Assembly (NCBI GenBank): GCA_964568585.1
Contig: CAZMQI010000004.1
Span: 43,812 to 107,811, forward strand
Origin: RGZA01 sp964568585
GTDB taxonomy: Bacteria > Pseudomonadota > Alphaproteobacteria > UBA9219 > RGZA01
Length of the DNA stretch: 64,000 nt
Direction of reading: 5' to 3'
The position numbers and the translations under genes are program-made. Positions 18,792 to 28,928 of this stretch are shown here, one piece after another; position 1 is the stretch's first letter, and every line of letters starts with the position of its first letter. The notes under the pieces were generated by a model. The model made no database searches, was not told where the DNA came from, and was given only the letters and a program-made list of their open reading frames with translations.

Positions 18792-20881
18792 GTAGGAAGA
18801 TTTCCAAGAAGCCTACTGAGGTTGAACTCACCCCGCTTGAAGCCAAGGCCGAATTGGAACGGCTGGCCGAGCGCATCGCACATCATGATAAATTGTATCA
18901 CCAAAAGGATGCGCCGGAGATTTCGGATAGCGAATATGATGAACTTCGCAAAGCGTTCAAGAAATTGCATGAAGCCTTCCCGCATCTTGCGCCTGCCCAA
19001 AACCCTGAAAAAACCGTTGGCGCAGCGCCATTAAGCGGATTCAGCAAGGTGAAACACCGCGTACCGATGTTATCGCTGGGCAATGCGTTTGATAGCGAGG
19101 ATGTCACCGATTTTATTACCCGCATTCAGAGGTTTTTGAATTTAACAGCCGATACCGCCGTCGATTGCGTGGCAGAACCCAAAATTGATGGCCTTTCTGC
19201 CAGTTTGTTTTACGAAAACGGTGTGTTCACCCAAGGTGCGACTAGGGGCGATGGCGAAGTTGGCGAAGACATCACCCAGAATTTGATGACGGTATCGTCT
19301 ATCCCCAAACAACTATCGGGTAAGTTTCCTGCGACCATAGAAATTCGCGGCGAAGTGTATATGGAACGCGGCGATTTTCTGAAAATGAACGAAAAACAAA
19401 TCGCCGAAGGCAAACCCGCCTTTGCCAACCCGCGCAATGCTGCTGCAGGAAGCCTTCGCCAGCTAGACCCCAGCATCACCGCAACGCGGCCATTGAAATT
19501 TTTTGCCTATTCTCTGGGCTATAGCGAAAACCGCGTGATTGATACGCAAATCGAATTACGGAAAGCCCTTAAAAACTGGGGTTTTACGCTGAATGAGCCA
19601 TCGCAGCTTTGTAATGGCGCGGATGATATGATTGCGTATCACGCAAAGATTGGGGAGCTCCGCTCCACCCTGCCGTTTGATCTGGACGGCGTGGTTTACA
19701 AAATAAATGATTTTGATTTACAGGAACGTTTGGGCTTCGTTTCCCGTTCACCGCGCTGGGCGATTGCCCATAAATTTTCGGCAGAAGAAGCCGAGACAAC
19801 GCTGAACGATATTATCATCCAAGTTGGTCGCACAGGCGCCCTCACCCCCGTTGCGGAATTGGAACCAGTGAATGTCGGCGGCGTGATGGTATCGCGTGCG
19901 ACATTGCATAACGAAGATGAAATCCAGCGCAAAGATATCCGCGTTGGCGACCGCGTGATTATCCGCCGTGCGGGGGATGTCATTCCGCAGATTGTTAGCG
20001 TGAAGGTGGATGCACGCAAAAAAGACAGCAAAGTCTATATGTTTCCAACGCACTGCCCCGAATGTAACAGCATCGCCATAAGGCCGGAGGGTGAAGCGGT
20101 GCGGCGCTGCACGGGCGGGCTGATTTGCCCCGCGCAAGCGATTGAACGGCTTATTCATTTTGCCAGCCGCGATGCGTTGGATATTGAAGGACTGGGTGAT
20201 AAATCCATTCGTGAATTCTGGGATGAGGGTTTAATCAAAACCCCCGCCGATATTTTCACGCTGGAAAAGCGTGACACAGACAAAGCATTGGAGAAACGTG
20301 AAGGCTGGGGCGCAAAATCGGTTCAAAAACTGTTCGATGCGATTAATGCCAAACGCAACATCCCGCTTGACCGTTTTATCTATGCGCTTGGCATCCGCCA
20401 GATTGGGGAGACTACCGCCAAATTACTGGCGCGCAATTTCGGCTCATGGAAAAACCTGAATACCCAAATGCGTGAAGCTGTACATCATGAAAGCGTCGCC
20501 TACCGTGATTTTGTTGCATTAGATGGTATTGGCAAAGCGATGGCGGATGATTTGATTGGTTTCTTTGCCGATGAACATAACCAAAAAGTCATTGGCGATA
20601 TATTGAACGAGATTACGATCGAAGATTTCGTACATGTTGCCAGCGCCGCCACGGCATTGACCGGAAAAACCATCGTCTTCACCGGCACCTTGCACGCGAT
20701 GGGACGCAATGAGGCCAAGGCAAAGGCCGAAAGCATGGGCGCGCATGTAGCGGGAAGCGTGTCATCGAAAACCGATTATGTGGTGGTGGGCGAAGACGCA
20801 GGCAGCAAAGGCGATAAAGCCAGAGCGCTAGGCCTGACCATTTTAAATGAAGCCGAGTGGCTTAAACTCGCTGGCTTATAA
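18788..20881 (+). CDS. ligA: NAD+-dependent DNA ligase LigA
   Basis: LigA seals nicks using NAD+ during replication and repair. The N-terminal NAD-binding Ia domain contains HDKLYHQKDAPEISDSEYD. The adenylated lysine is in EPKIDG near residue 132. The OB fold, a zinc finger with CPEC and a later Cys pair (about 425-450), helix-hairpin-helix repeats and a C-terminal BRCT domain (about 620-697, TGKTIVFTGTL) follow in order. At 697 residues the protein is complete. Its end overlaps by 6 bases the end of the convergent aminopeptidase gene. Confidence 0.97.
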   Translation: MSRKISKKPTEVELTPLEAKAELERLAERIAHHDKLYHQKDAPEISDSEYDELRKAFKKLHEAFPHLAPAQNPEKTVGAAPLSGFSKVKHRVPMLSLGNAFDSEDVTDFITRIQRFLNLTADTAVDCVAEPKIDGLSASLFYENGVFTQGATRGDGEVGEDITQNLMTVSSIPKQLSGKFPATIEIRGEVYMERGDFLKMNEKQIAEGKPAFANPRNAAAGSLRQLDPSITATRPLKFFAYSLGYSENRVIDTQIELRKALKNWGFTLNEPSQLCNGADDMIAYHAKIGELRSTLPFDLDGVVYKINDFDLQERLGFVSRSPRWAIAHKFSAEEAETTLNDIIIQVGRTGALTPVAELEPVNVGGVMVSRATLHNEDEIQRKDIRVGDRVIIRRAGDVIPQIVSVKVDARKKDSKVYMFPTHCPECNSIAIRPEGEAVRRCTGGLICPAQAIERLIHFASRDALDIEGLGDKSIREFWDEGLIKTPADIFTLEKRDTDKALEKREGWGAKSVQKLFDAINAKRNIPLDRFIYALGIRQIGETTAKLLARNFGSWKNLNTQMREAVHHESVAYRDFVALDGIGKAMADDLIGFFADEHNQKVIGDILNEITIEDFVHVASAATALTGKTIVFTGTLHAMGRNEAKAKAESMGAHVAGSVSSKTDYVVVGEDAGSKGDKARALGLTILNEAEWLKLAGL

Positions 20882-22672
20882 GGCTGCCGTGGCTGTTTTA
20901 AGCCACGCTTTTTCCTGCTCGTTCATATGCGGGGCATGTGTATCAAACACGGTTTTATGATACGCATTCAGCCATGCTTTTTCAGGTGCAGTGAGCAGTG
21001 ATGCATCCACCAAATTCACATCCAGCGGTGCAAGAGTGAGTGTTTCAAATTCGAACATCGGCTTGCCGTCCAGCTTCTTGTCGCTTTCTTTGACAAACAC
21101 CAGATTTTCAATGCGAATGCCGTAAGCACCGCCAAGGTAATAGCCGGGCTCGTTCGATATGACCATGCCCGCACGCAGCGGCACTGTTGAACGACCAGAA
21201 ATGCTTTGCGGCCCTTCATGTACGCCAAGGAATGCGCCAACGCCATGGCCAGTGCCGTGATCGTAATCAAGACCTGCCGCCCATAAATGCTGCCGCGCCA
21301 ATATATCTAGCTGCCCGCCATGCGTGCCTTGCGGGAAGACAGCCTGTGCGAGGCCAATATGACCTTTCAGAACAAGTGTGAAATGCTTTTTCATATCGGC
21401 GGTTGGTGTGCCGATGGCAAGCGTGCGCGTGACATCGGTAGTGCCATCAAAATACTGTCCACCGCTATCAATCAAATACAATTCGGAATTGCCAAGCACG
21501 CGGTTGCTTTCGCGTGTTGCGCGGTAATGCACAATCGCACCATGCGGGCCAGCACCGGAAATGGATGGGAAGCTTGGATATAAAAAGCCAGGTGCAGTTT
21601 TACGGAAATCCAACAACGCATCTTCGGCGGCGATTTCATTGATGGTGCCGGGTTTTTGTACTGCCAGCCATGCAAGGAATTTGGTTAGCGCCAAGCCATC
21701 GCGGATATGCGCGGCTTTGATGCCTGCCAATTCATCCTTATTCTTGCAGGATTTGGGTAAATCACATAAATCCACGCCAGCATCGATAATTGCGCCCGCA
21801 TCATCGAGCATATCAAGAATGCGCGCGGGCGTGTGGTGGACATCAACGCGCACTTTTGATTTTTTGGTGCCCAATTGTTTGATAGCACCAGCAAAATCAT
21901 CCGGCGTTTGGATAGTTGCGTCGGCTGATAAGGCTTTACGCGTTTCGGGTTTCAGTTTGGCGGGGTTTACGAACCAATCCACCACGCCGCTGTTGTACAA
22001 AATGGCGTAGCTGAGCGGTAATGGGGTGCTTTCTACATCCCCGCCCCGCACATTGAGCAACCATGCGATGGATGGCGGCGATGTCAGCACGAAGGCATCG
22101 AGCGCGCTTTCTTTTAATTCTTTGGCAAGACGGGTGCGCTTTGATGCGCTAGTTTCACCGGCATATTTGATGTCGTGTACGAAAATTTCGGCCATCGGCG
22201 GCGCGGGTTTATTCTGCCAGATGCAATCGACCAGATTTTTATCAACGCATATCAGCTTCGCTTTGTTCTTTGTCAGCACCGCTTTGATACGTTCGATACC
22301 GGGGCGCGTATGAAGCGTTGGATCATAGGCAATTTTATCGCCTTCCTTGATATGCTGCGCCAGATATTCATTCAGCGGGTTTTTGGTGAGGTGGCGCAGT
22401 TCGTAATTCGCCGTGCCGACTTGCTGTTCTGCTTGGATGGTGTAGCGGCCATCGGTAAAAAATGCAGCTTTGTCTTTCAAGACAATCGCAAAACCGGACG
22501 AGCCCGTAAACCCCGTGAGCCATGCAAGACGCTGCGCGCATTCCGGCACATATTCATTCATGTATTCATCGGCCAATGGAACCAAAAATCCATCCAGCTT
22601 TTCATGCGCCAACACATCACGCAGTAAGGCGATGCGTTCATTCTGCTGTGCTTTGGTGGCGGCGAATTCCAT
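20876..22672 (-). CDS. Xaa-Pro aminopeptidase, M24B family
   Basis: This cytoplasmic metallopeptidase should release N-terminal residues preceding proline. At 598 residues it has the three-domain build of the XPNPEP1-like group: two creatinase-type N-terminal domains followed by the pita-bread catalytic domain. Metal-ligand motifs are visible: LIDSGGQYFDGTTDVTRT supplies the two aspartates, GTGHGVGAFLGVHEGP the histidine region, and later glutamates complete the site. It starts 9 bases after prmA on the same strand and probably shares its transcript. Confidence 0.92.
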   Translation of the reverse strand: MEFAATKAQQNERIALLRDVLAHEKLDGFLVPLADEYMNEYVPECAQRLAWLTGFTGSSGFAIVLKDKAAFFTDGRYTIQAEQQVGTANYELRHLTKNPLNEYLAQHIKEGDKIAYDPTLHTRPGIERIKAVLTKNKAKLICVDKNLVDCIWQNKPAPPMAEIFVHDIKYAGETSASKRTRLAKELKESALDAFVLTSPPSIAWLLNVRGGDVESTPLPLSYAILYNSGVVDWFVNPAKLKPETRKALSADATIQTPDDFAGAIKQLGTKKSKVRVDVHHTPARILDMLDDAGAIIDAGVDLCDLPKSCKNKDELAGIKAAHIRDGLALTKFLAWLAVQKPGTINEIAAEDALLDFRKTAPGFLYPSFPSISGAGPHGAIVHYRATRESNRVLGNSELYLIDSGGQYFDGTTDVTRTLAIGTPTADMKKHFTLVLKGHIGLAQAVFPQGTHGGQLDILARQHLWAAGLDYDHGTGHGVGAFLGVHEGPQSISGRSTVPLRAGMVISNEPGYYLGGAYGIRIENLVFVKESDKKLDGKPMFEFETLTLAPLDVNLVDASLLTAPEKAWLNAYHKTVFDTHAPHMNEQEKAWLKTATAAL

Positions 22673-22681
22673 GATTTCAAG

Positions 22682-23575
22682 CTATCCCATCTTCTTTAAG
22701 ACTAATATACACCAATTGCCAAAGCGTAAACGGCGCTGCACATAAATGCGTTGTAACGCATAGGCACCCGCAACACGCGCCACATCTTTATGTAGAAAAC
22801 CCGCCAAAATCACGATACCGCCGGGTTTTAAATGGCGGCGCATCTGCGGCGCAAGTTTGGCCAATGGCCGTGCAAAAATATTGCTTAAAATCACATCATA
22901 GGGTTTGCGCGCCGTGATGACGGCATGGGCAAAGCCCATCGCTTTACGGTTCGTTACAAAACGCGCAACGCCGTTCTTGCGGCAATTTTCATCAGCGACA
23001 ATGACGGAATCCGCATCCATATCCGTGGCAACGACGCGTGTTTTAAAAAGTTTGGCCATCGCCATTGCTAAAATCGCGGAGCCTGCACCTAAATCCAGCA
23101 CATGCGCGTGCGGTTTGATATGCAGTGCTTGTAGCGCAGTTAAACAGCCAAAGGTGGTTGGATGTTCGCCCGTGCCGAATGCACAAGATGCTTCCAGTTC
23201 GATTTTGGTGCGGTAGCTTGGAATGGTATCGCGGTCTTTTTGCCCGTGGATGACGACGCGGCCGATTTCAATCGGCGCGAAGCTGTCTTGATTGGCTTTA
23301 AGCCAGCCTTGGGCAGGGAGTTTTTGCAATTCGTGGCGATATGGCGCATGGGCATTACCGCTGGCCAGAATGGATAGTTCCATCAGGCATGCCTTGATGT
23401 CGGGTTCTGCCAGATACAGGCTTTCAGCAATCCAACACGGGTTTTCGGTGCGGTCTTCGGCATCCGCTTTAAACGCGGTTTGCCCTACTTCGCCTTCGGG
23501 TAGAAGCATCAGCGTATCTTCAATCACAGATTGCGGCACATAAAGTGTAAGTGACCAGACGTATTTAACAGCCAT
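22682..23575 (-). CDS. prmA: Ribosomal protein L11 methyltransferase PrmA
   Basis: PrmA is an AdoMet-dependent methyltransferase that trimethylates ribosomal protein L11. The C-terminal Rossmann domain has VLDLGAGSAILAMA as motif I. CAFGTGEHPTTFGC is the distinctive PrmA substrate-binding segment. The N-terminal part (about 1-110) is the L11-binding domain. The 297-residue length is typical. It lies between the helicase gene (13-base gap) and the aminopeptidase gene (9-base gap), so the three likely form one operon. Confidence 0.93.
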   Translation of the reverse strand: MAVKYVWSLTLYVPQSVIEDTLMLLPEGEVGQTAFKADAEDRTENPCWIAESLYLAEPDIKACLMELSILASGNAHAPYRHELQKLPAQGWLKANQDSFAPIEIGRVVIHGQKDRDTIPSYRTKIELEASCAFGTGEHPTTFGCLTALQALHIKPHAHVLDLGAGSAILAMAMAKLFKTRVVATDMDADSVIVADENCRKNGVARFVTNRKAMGFAHAVITARKPYDVILSNIFARPLAKLAPQMRRHLKPGGIVILAGFLHKDVARVAGAYALQRIYVQRRLRFGNWCILVLKKMG

Positions 23576-23588
23576 TAGAATATCTCAT

Positions 23589-25916
23589 TTAGAATTGGCC
23601 CGCTAAATCTTCGGGCACGACGAAATCAGCCATGATTTTTTTTGTGCCACCCAAATCGAATTCGACTTCCAGTTTTTCTCCATCAATCAACGCGATGTTG
23701 CCATAGCCGAATTTCTGGTGGAACACACGGTCGCCGCGATGGAATTTACGCGATACGGCTTCATCAGGCTCTACATGTACCGCACGGCCTTCAATCAAAT
23801 TGGCTTTGGGACGTTGCGGATAATTCGATTTACCAAAGGATGAGCCTTTGAAAGAAGATTGAGCAAATTCAGGAGGAGCGGAAGATGTGCGATTTTTAAA
23901 GCCGCCTTCCCCAAAGCTGGAACGGTTCATGGTGCCGAACATGCCTGCTTCGGCGCTTGATTCAATGTGCTGTGCGGGAAGTTCCGATATAAAGCGTGAT
24001 GGAATGGCATTCGTCCACGAGCCATAGACAAGGCGATTGGCAACCGTGCTGATAATCGCATGCTGGCGCGCACGGGTGAGGCCGACATAGGCAAGTCTTC
24101 GTTCTTCTTCCAGACCCTTCATGCCGTTTTCTTCCAGCGTGCGGCGGGATGGAAAAATTTCTTCTTCCCAACCGGGCAAGAACACCAAATCGAATTCTAA
24201 TCCTTTGGCGGCGTGGAGCGTCATCAACGTCACTTGATCCTGCTGGTCATTATTGGCTTTTTCCATCACCAGACTGACATGCTCCATAAAGCTTTGCAGA
24301 TTGTCAAATTCTGCAATCGCGCTGATAAGTTCTTTCAAGTTTTCAAGGCGCGTTGGCGCATCCGGTGTTTTTTCCGCCTGCCACATGGCGATATAGCCGG
24401 ATTCTTCCAGCACGCGTTCGGTTAAATCGGTAGCTGGCAAATCAGGCAATTGCTGAACCCACACATCATAATTACGGATGAAGGTTTGCAACGTGGTACG
24501 CATTTTGGGTTTGAACGCATCGCTAAATAATAATTTACGTACGGCCTCCAGCATGCCGATTTTGTTTTCGCGCGCAAAGACAGCAATTTGTTGCATGGTG
24601 GCGGGGCCAAGGCCACGCTTTGGCACATTGATGATACGTTCGAACGCCAAATCATCTTCGGGTACCAATATAATACGCAAGTAAGCGATGGCATCGCGGA
24701 TTTCCTGACGTTCATAGAAACGCGGGCCACCAATCACACGGTAAGGCACGCCGATTTTTAAAAAGCGTTCTTCGAATTCACGGGTTTGGAACCCCGCGCG
24801 CACCAACACCGCCATATTGTTCAGTGGCATGCCGCGCCGTTGGTAGGATTCCAATTCGTCGCCAACAAAGCGTGCTTCGCTTTCGCCATCCCACAAGGAT
24901 TGCACGCGGACTTTGTCGCCTTCGCTGGCAGTTGTCCAAAGTGTTTTGCCCAAACGGTCGCGGTTATGCGCAATGAGCGCAGATGCCGCGCCAAGAATAT
25001 GCCCTGAGGAGCGATAGTTTTCTTCGAGGCGAATGATTTTCGCGCCGGGGAAATCCTGTTCAAAGCGCAAGATATTGCCGATTTCCGCACCGCGCCAACC
25101 ATAGATGGATTGATCTTCATCACCCACGCAGCAGATATTGCGCGCCTGACCATCGGGTGTGAGCATCAACAACCGCAGCCATAGATATTGCACCACGTTG
25201 GTATCTTGATATTCGTCAACCAAGATGTAGCGGAAGCGATGCTGATATTCTTGCAGCAAGTCTTGGTGATTTTGCAGCAGCACCAGATTGTACAACAGCA
25301 AATCACCAAAATCGCATGCGTTCAAAGTGCGAAGGCGTTCCTGATAGATATGATAGACCTTTAGATACAGTCCGCTTTGCGTGACTTCGGTTGGCGGGAC
25401 TTTATCGGGTGTATAGCCCCTGTCCTTCCAGCGTTCAATGACGGCCAATACCGCACGCGCAGGCGTTTTCTTGGTATCGACATTCTCTGCCTCGAGGATT
25501 TGTTTGATAAGCCGCAACTGGTCATCGGTATCTAAAATGGTGAAGCTCTGTTTAAGACCAACGCGTTCAGCATGTTTGCGTAGAATACGTGTGCATATAG
25601 AATGGAAGGTGCCGATGAACCAGCCTTCGGTCGGGCGGCCAACCAACGCAGACACGCGCTCTTGTAATTCACGCGCGGCCTTGTTGGTAAAAGTAACCGC
25701 CATGATTTGAAACGGGTTAGCAAGACCATTAAGTAATATTGCGGCAAGGCGCGTAGTCAGCACACGGGTTTTTCCTGTACCCGCGCCAGCCAAAATAAGC
25801 ACAGGGCCATTCACCGCCTCAACGGCGGAACGTTGTGCAGGATTAAGCCCCGATAACATGTCGCCAGAGGACATAGTCGGCACATCGGCTTCGGATGGAA
25901 TAAGGGCGGGTTGCAT
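23589..25916 (-). CDS. uvrD: UvrD/PcrA-type superfamily 1 DNA helicase
   Basis: This 3'-5' helicase should act in nucleotide excision and mismatch repair and in clearing replication obstacles. The Q motif GLNPAQRSAV and Walker A AGAGTGKT lie near the N-terminus. Motif II is VDEYQDTN, motif III is GDEDQSIYGWRGAE, and motif VI contains YVGLTRAR. The last 50 residues form a Tudor-like fold with DRVFHQKFGYGNI, as in PcrA and UvrD. I use the ATG at 25916; a GTG directly before it is possible. A long hairpin (25933-25981) stands directly upstream. Length is 775 residues. Confidence 0.93.
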   Translation of the reverse strand: MQPALIPSEADVPTMSSGDMLSGLNPAQRSAVEAVNGPVLILAGAGTGKTRVLTTRLAAILLNGLANPFQIMAVTFTNKAARELQERVSALVGRPTEGWFIGTFHSICTRILRKHAERVGLKQSFTILDTDDQLRLIKQILEAENVDTKKTPARAVLAVIERWKDRGYTPDKVPPTEVTQSGLYLKVYHIYQERLRTLNACDFGDLLLYNLVLLQNHQDLLQEYQHRFRYILVDEYQDTNVVQYLWLRLLMLTPDGQARNICCVGDEDQSIYGWRGAEIGNILRFEQDFPGAKIIRLEENYRSSGHILGAASALIAHNRDRLGKTLWTTASEGDKVRVQSLWDGESEARFVGDELESYQRRGMPLNNMAVLVRAGFQTREFEERFLKIGVPYRVIGGPRFYERQEIRDAIAYLRIILVPEDDLAFERIINVPKRGLGPATMQQIAVFARENKIGMLEAVRKLLFSDAFKPKMRTTLQTFIRNYDVWVQQLPDLPATDLTERVLEESGYIAMWQAEKTPDAPTRLENLKELISAIAEFDNLQSFMEHVSLVMEKANNDQQDQVTLMTLHAAKGLEFDLVFLPGWEEEIFPSRRTLEENGMKGLEEERRLAYVGLTRARQHAIISTVANRLVYGSWTNAIPSRFISELPAQHIESSAEAGMFGTMNRSSFGEGGFKNRTSSAPPEFAQSSFKGSSFGKSNYPQRPKANLIEGRAVHVEPDEAVSRKFHRGDRVFHQKFGYGNIALIDGEKLEVEFDLGGTKKIMADFVVPEDLAGQF

Positions 25917-25932
25917 CACGTAATGTTAAGTA

Positions 25933-25981
25933 AGACCGCGATTCACATACTTGATGCCAGCATCAAACATGATCGCGGTCT
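25933..25981 (-). terminator. Two-tier hairpin between the GGDEF gene and uvrD
   Basis: A perfect 10-base inverted repeat (25933-25942 with 25972-25981) encloses a second perfect hairpin (25951-25956 with 25961-25966, four-base loop). It follows the GGDEF gene stop by about 70 bases and precedes the helicase start by 16 bases. There is only a poor T run on the minus strand, so it may be a weak terminator, or a leader structure or operator for uvrD. Confidence 0.5.
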
Positions 25982-26049
25982 AAAGATAGAACAAAACGCG
26001 AAAAGATACAGGGGGTATTTGATTGATTTGGCAGGAAATTATGGCGCGA

Positions 26050-27174
26050 TTAATTGGCAGCAACGCTATCTTCAAAGCCGCTCGAATCAAGGTCATCGAA
26101 GCGGTCGGCATCTTTACCTTTGCCATCCATCAGTTTGGCCATGGTCACGCTATCCAGATCCTGCACCACCACACGGTTGCGGCCAGCGGCTTTTGCCAAA
26201 TACATACCGGCATCCGCGCGTTTCAGGAAATGCGAGAGCTGTTCATGGTTATGATATTGTGCAACACCGATTGATACAGTCACCTGACCAATCGTCGCAT
26301 GGGTATCACGGCGGATAATCTTCTTTTGTGATACGGAGGTGCGAAGCGCATCGGCCACGCGCTGGGCATCGAGCAATTTGGTTTGCGGCAATACAATCAC
26401 GAATTCTTCGCCGCCATAACGCGCCACGCAATCTTTACCCTTCAGATTTTCCATGAGCGTACGTGCGACAAGCTTTAACACCTGATCGCCGACCAAATGG
26501 CCGTGGGTATCGTTGAATTTCTTGAAATGATCGATATCAATCATCAATACGCTAAGCGCGGATTTCTGTTCTTCGGATTCCAGCACAAGGCGCTTTAATT
26601 CATTGCTTAAGTGCTTGCGGTTGCCAACACCCGTCAATGTATCGGTGAGCGTTTCTTTTTGAACGCGCGTCAAATCTTCCTTCATCACGCTCATCTGCGC
26701 GGATGATTTTTCAAGCTGTTCCTGCAATTGCTGGTTCTTGGTAGCAATCGATTTGGTTTCGGTAACCACCTTGTTCACCGCGATGCGGATTTCTTCAACC
26801 GATAACGGCTTGTTCATGTGCGATGTGAAGCCGTTCAAGGTTTCATTGAATTGCTGAGTACCCTCATTCGCGGTGGAGATTAAATCCATCACTTTCGCCA
26901 GCTCTTCGGATAGCTGCTTCACGTTATTCTGCAGCACTTCTTTTTCTTTATCTGCGCCTAAATGCTTGTCGTAAATCGCGCGCGCTTGTTCGGCAGTAAA
27001 ACCGCCACCGCGCACCGCGCCATCCACCAGATCTTTAATCTGCGGCAAGCGGCCAGAAACATAGGCATACAGCAATTCGAAATTCTGCGGAGTTGCAGGA
27101 AGGCCCAAGAATTCCAGACGCAACATAGTTGCCTTGGAATATTCAGCGGCTTTTTGGATGGAATCTTCGAACAT
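26050..27174 (-). CDS. GGDEF-domain diguanylate cyclase
   Basis: The C-terminal domain (about residues 205-345) should make cyclic di-GMP from GTP. It has the active-site loop RYGGEEF and IDIDHFKKFNDTHGH for metal and nucleotide binding. There is no membrane segment or signal peptide. The N-terminal 100 residues form a helical domain with LPATPQNFELLYAYVSG, and a coiled-coil like stretch leads into GGDEF, as in soluble DgcB-like alphaproteobacterial enzymes. The residues before the GGEEF loop read KGKD, where the allosteric inhibition site usually reads RxxD, so product inhibition may be weakened. The 130-base gap to uvrD contains a strong hairpin. Confidence 0.9.
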   Translation of the reverse strand: MFEDSIQKAAEYSKATMLRLEFLGLPATPQNFELLYAYVSGRLPQIKDLVDGAVRGGGFTAEQARAIYDKHLGADKEKEVLQNNVKQLSEELAKVMDLISTANEGTQQFNETLNGFTSHMNKPLSVEEIRIAVNKVVTETKSIATKNQQLQEQLEKSSAQMSVMKEDLTRVQKETLTDTLTGVGNRKHLSNELKRLVLESEEQKSALSVLMIDIDHFKKFNDTHGHLVGDQVLKLVARTLMENLKGKDCVARYGGEEFVIVLPQTKLLDAQRVADALRTSVSQKKIIRRDTHATIGQVTVSIGVAQYHNHEQLSHFLKRADAGMYLAKAAGRNRVVVQDLDSVTMAKLMDGKGKDADRFDDLDSSGFEDSVAAN

Positions 27175-27357
27175 CGACGGGCATTCACATAAGAACGATT
27201 TGAGAGGTTAAATTTACCGTGAAAACCCTTAAAAAAGATGAAATGGCAAAAGCCCTTTATAAGTTGAAATAACAGTGGTTTTCGGGGATTTTTAGGATTG
27301 CTTTTCGGATTGTTTGTAAACCGAATGTAAATTTTTATTTAAAATACGCAGGGACGC

Positions 27358-27978
27358 TTATTCAAAGACGCGGTTCCACGATGCTTTAAGCGCATCATCC
27401 AACTGCTGCATGGTTGCGTTAATCCCCAATTTTTTAAGCGATGTCACGCCGTAAGTGGAAATGCCACATGGAACGATGCCCGCAAAATGCGAAAGATCGG
27501 GATTGAGGTTTATCGCAACGCCGTGATACGCAACCCATTTGCGAATGCGAACGCCAATCGCCGCGATTTTTTCTTCTGTTCCGTTATGTTCAACCCAAAG
27601 GCCAATACGCCCATCACGCTGCGCGGCAGTTACCCCAAATTCTGCAAGTGCGCCAATGACCCATTGTTCAAGGTTTTGTACGTATGCGCGCACATCGCGC
27701 CCGCGCACGCGTAAATCGGCCATGACATAGGCAACGCGTTGCCCTGGTCCATGATATGTATAGCGCCCACCCCTGCCTGTTGGATAAACAGGAAAGCGCT
27801 GCGGCGTTAACAGCTCTGCCTCATCTGCGCTGGTGCCACTGGTATAAAGAGGTGGATGTTCGAGCAGCCAGATTTTCTCATCCGCTTTGCCGGCAATCAT
27901 TGCATCGACATGCGCTTCCATCGCTGCCAAGGCATGGGGATATTCGACGGGGTCTGATGCGGTATTCCAGTTAATCAT
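27358..27978 (-). CDS. lipB: Lipoyl(octanoyl) transferase LipB
   Basis: LipB moves octanoyl groups from acyl carrier protein to lipoyl domains, the first step of lipoate cofactor synthesis. The motif GRGGRYTYHGPGQRVAY is the family signature. The catalytic lysine region is AAIGVRIRKWVAYHG, and the catalytic cysteine is in GIVPCGISTYGVTSL. At 206 residues the protein is complete. It stands alone, with 180-base and 125-base intergenic stretches on its sides in which I see no clear signals. Confidence 0.95.
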   Translation of the reverse strand: MINWNTASDPVEYPHALAAMEAHVDAMIAGKADEKIWLLEHPPLYTSGTSADEAELLTPQRFPVYPTGRGGRYTYHGPGQRVAYVMADLRVRGRDVRAYVQNLEQWVIGALAEFGVTAAQRDGRIGLWVEHNGTEEKIAAIGVRIRKWVAYHGVAINLNPDLSHFAGIVPCGISTYGVTSLKKLGINATMQQLDDALKASWNRVFE

Positions 27979-28104
27979 TCAGCTTTTGGATGGTTTCACA
28001 CATAAGTATTTAGGTTGTTTACACATATTTGAATAGTTTGTAAAAACGAAGCGTATTTTCAAGTGATTGCCGCATTTTTTGATTACTTTTTTTCGGGTCA
28101 TGTA

Positions 28105-28911
28105 ATGACAAAGCCTGCTGAAACGCCATTACCGGGTCTGCTGATTACCAGCAATGAAGACACCGCGGTTAAAGCGATGTTCGCCAGAAATTTTGATATT
28201 GTGATTCTGCGCCACCCCACTCCTGCATCTTTTGAAATCGCCGGACAGACCATTTGCAATGCGCGGCCTGACCTTCTTGAAGATGCGCTTGCTGTAGCAA
28301 CATCGGGAAAGTCAAAGAATGCGGTTTTTGTAGGCGAGCTTTTGAATGATGCCGCATGGCGTGATTGTGCCAAGGATGTTGCGGCGGCACGCAAATTTGT
28401 CAAAGACTGGTTTACGAAGGTGACCTATATCGCAACCAAGGTTCAACCCCATGCCAGCCAAGCAGTTTATGGAACGCGCAGCGATTATACGGTGCCCAAT
28501 GGAGATATGCGTCCCCGCGCAGGATTTCACGCCGATACACTTTTAGAAGTCGCCGCGCATGCACCATTATCGTGGCGTGTTGCCATGACGCTGGTTGGCT
28601 GCGGCACACAAGTGATAGATAAGCGCGCACTCCGTGCGCTGTGCAATCAAAACAACCCTCGTATCGCCAAATCACGCGAAATAGCAGCGCATGAATTTCC
28701 CTATCCACCGCAAGGCCAAGCTGATGACAATGTAACGCGGTTAAAGCGTAATGCGCAGATGAGTAAAGCACTGTTCGAAGGACAAAAAATCGTCAGTGCC
28801 AATTGCGGTGATATAGTTTTTATTGCCCAAAAACGCCCCGAATATCTATGGCACGCAACTCCCCAATATGATGGAAAGCCGCGTCTGGCCTTTGTATTGG
28901 ATATGGCATAA
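28105..28911 (+). CDS. Uncharacterised protein, possibly DUF1826-like
   Basis: I do not recognise this 268-residue protein with certainty. I use the ATG at 28105; a GTG at 28063 would add 14 residues. There is no signal peptide. Two segments recall the DUF1826 family: RAGFHADTLLEVAAHAPLSW followed by a VGCGTQV turn, and the C-terminal CGDIVFIAQK then RLAFVLD, resembling a cupin-like strand pattern. The match is by memory of the pattern and is weak. It stands alone upstream of tRNA-Leu and has normal composition for the region. Confidence 0.6.
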   Translation: MTKPAETPLPGLLITSNEDTAVKAMFARNFDIVILRHPTPASFEIAGQTICNARPDLLEDALAVATSGKSKNAVFVGELLNDAAWRDCAKDVAAARKFVKDWFTKVTYIATKVQPHASQAVYGTRSDYTVPNGDMRPRAGFHADTLLEVAAHAPLSWRVAMTLVGCGTQVIDKRALRALCNQNNPRIAKSREIAAHEFPYPPQGQADDNVTRLKRNAQMSKALFEGQKIVSANCGDIVFIAQKRPEYLWHATPQYDGKPRLAFVLDMA

Positions 28912-28928
28912 GGCCAAATATAAAGTGC

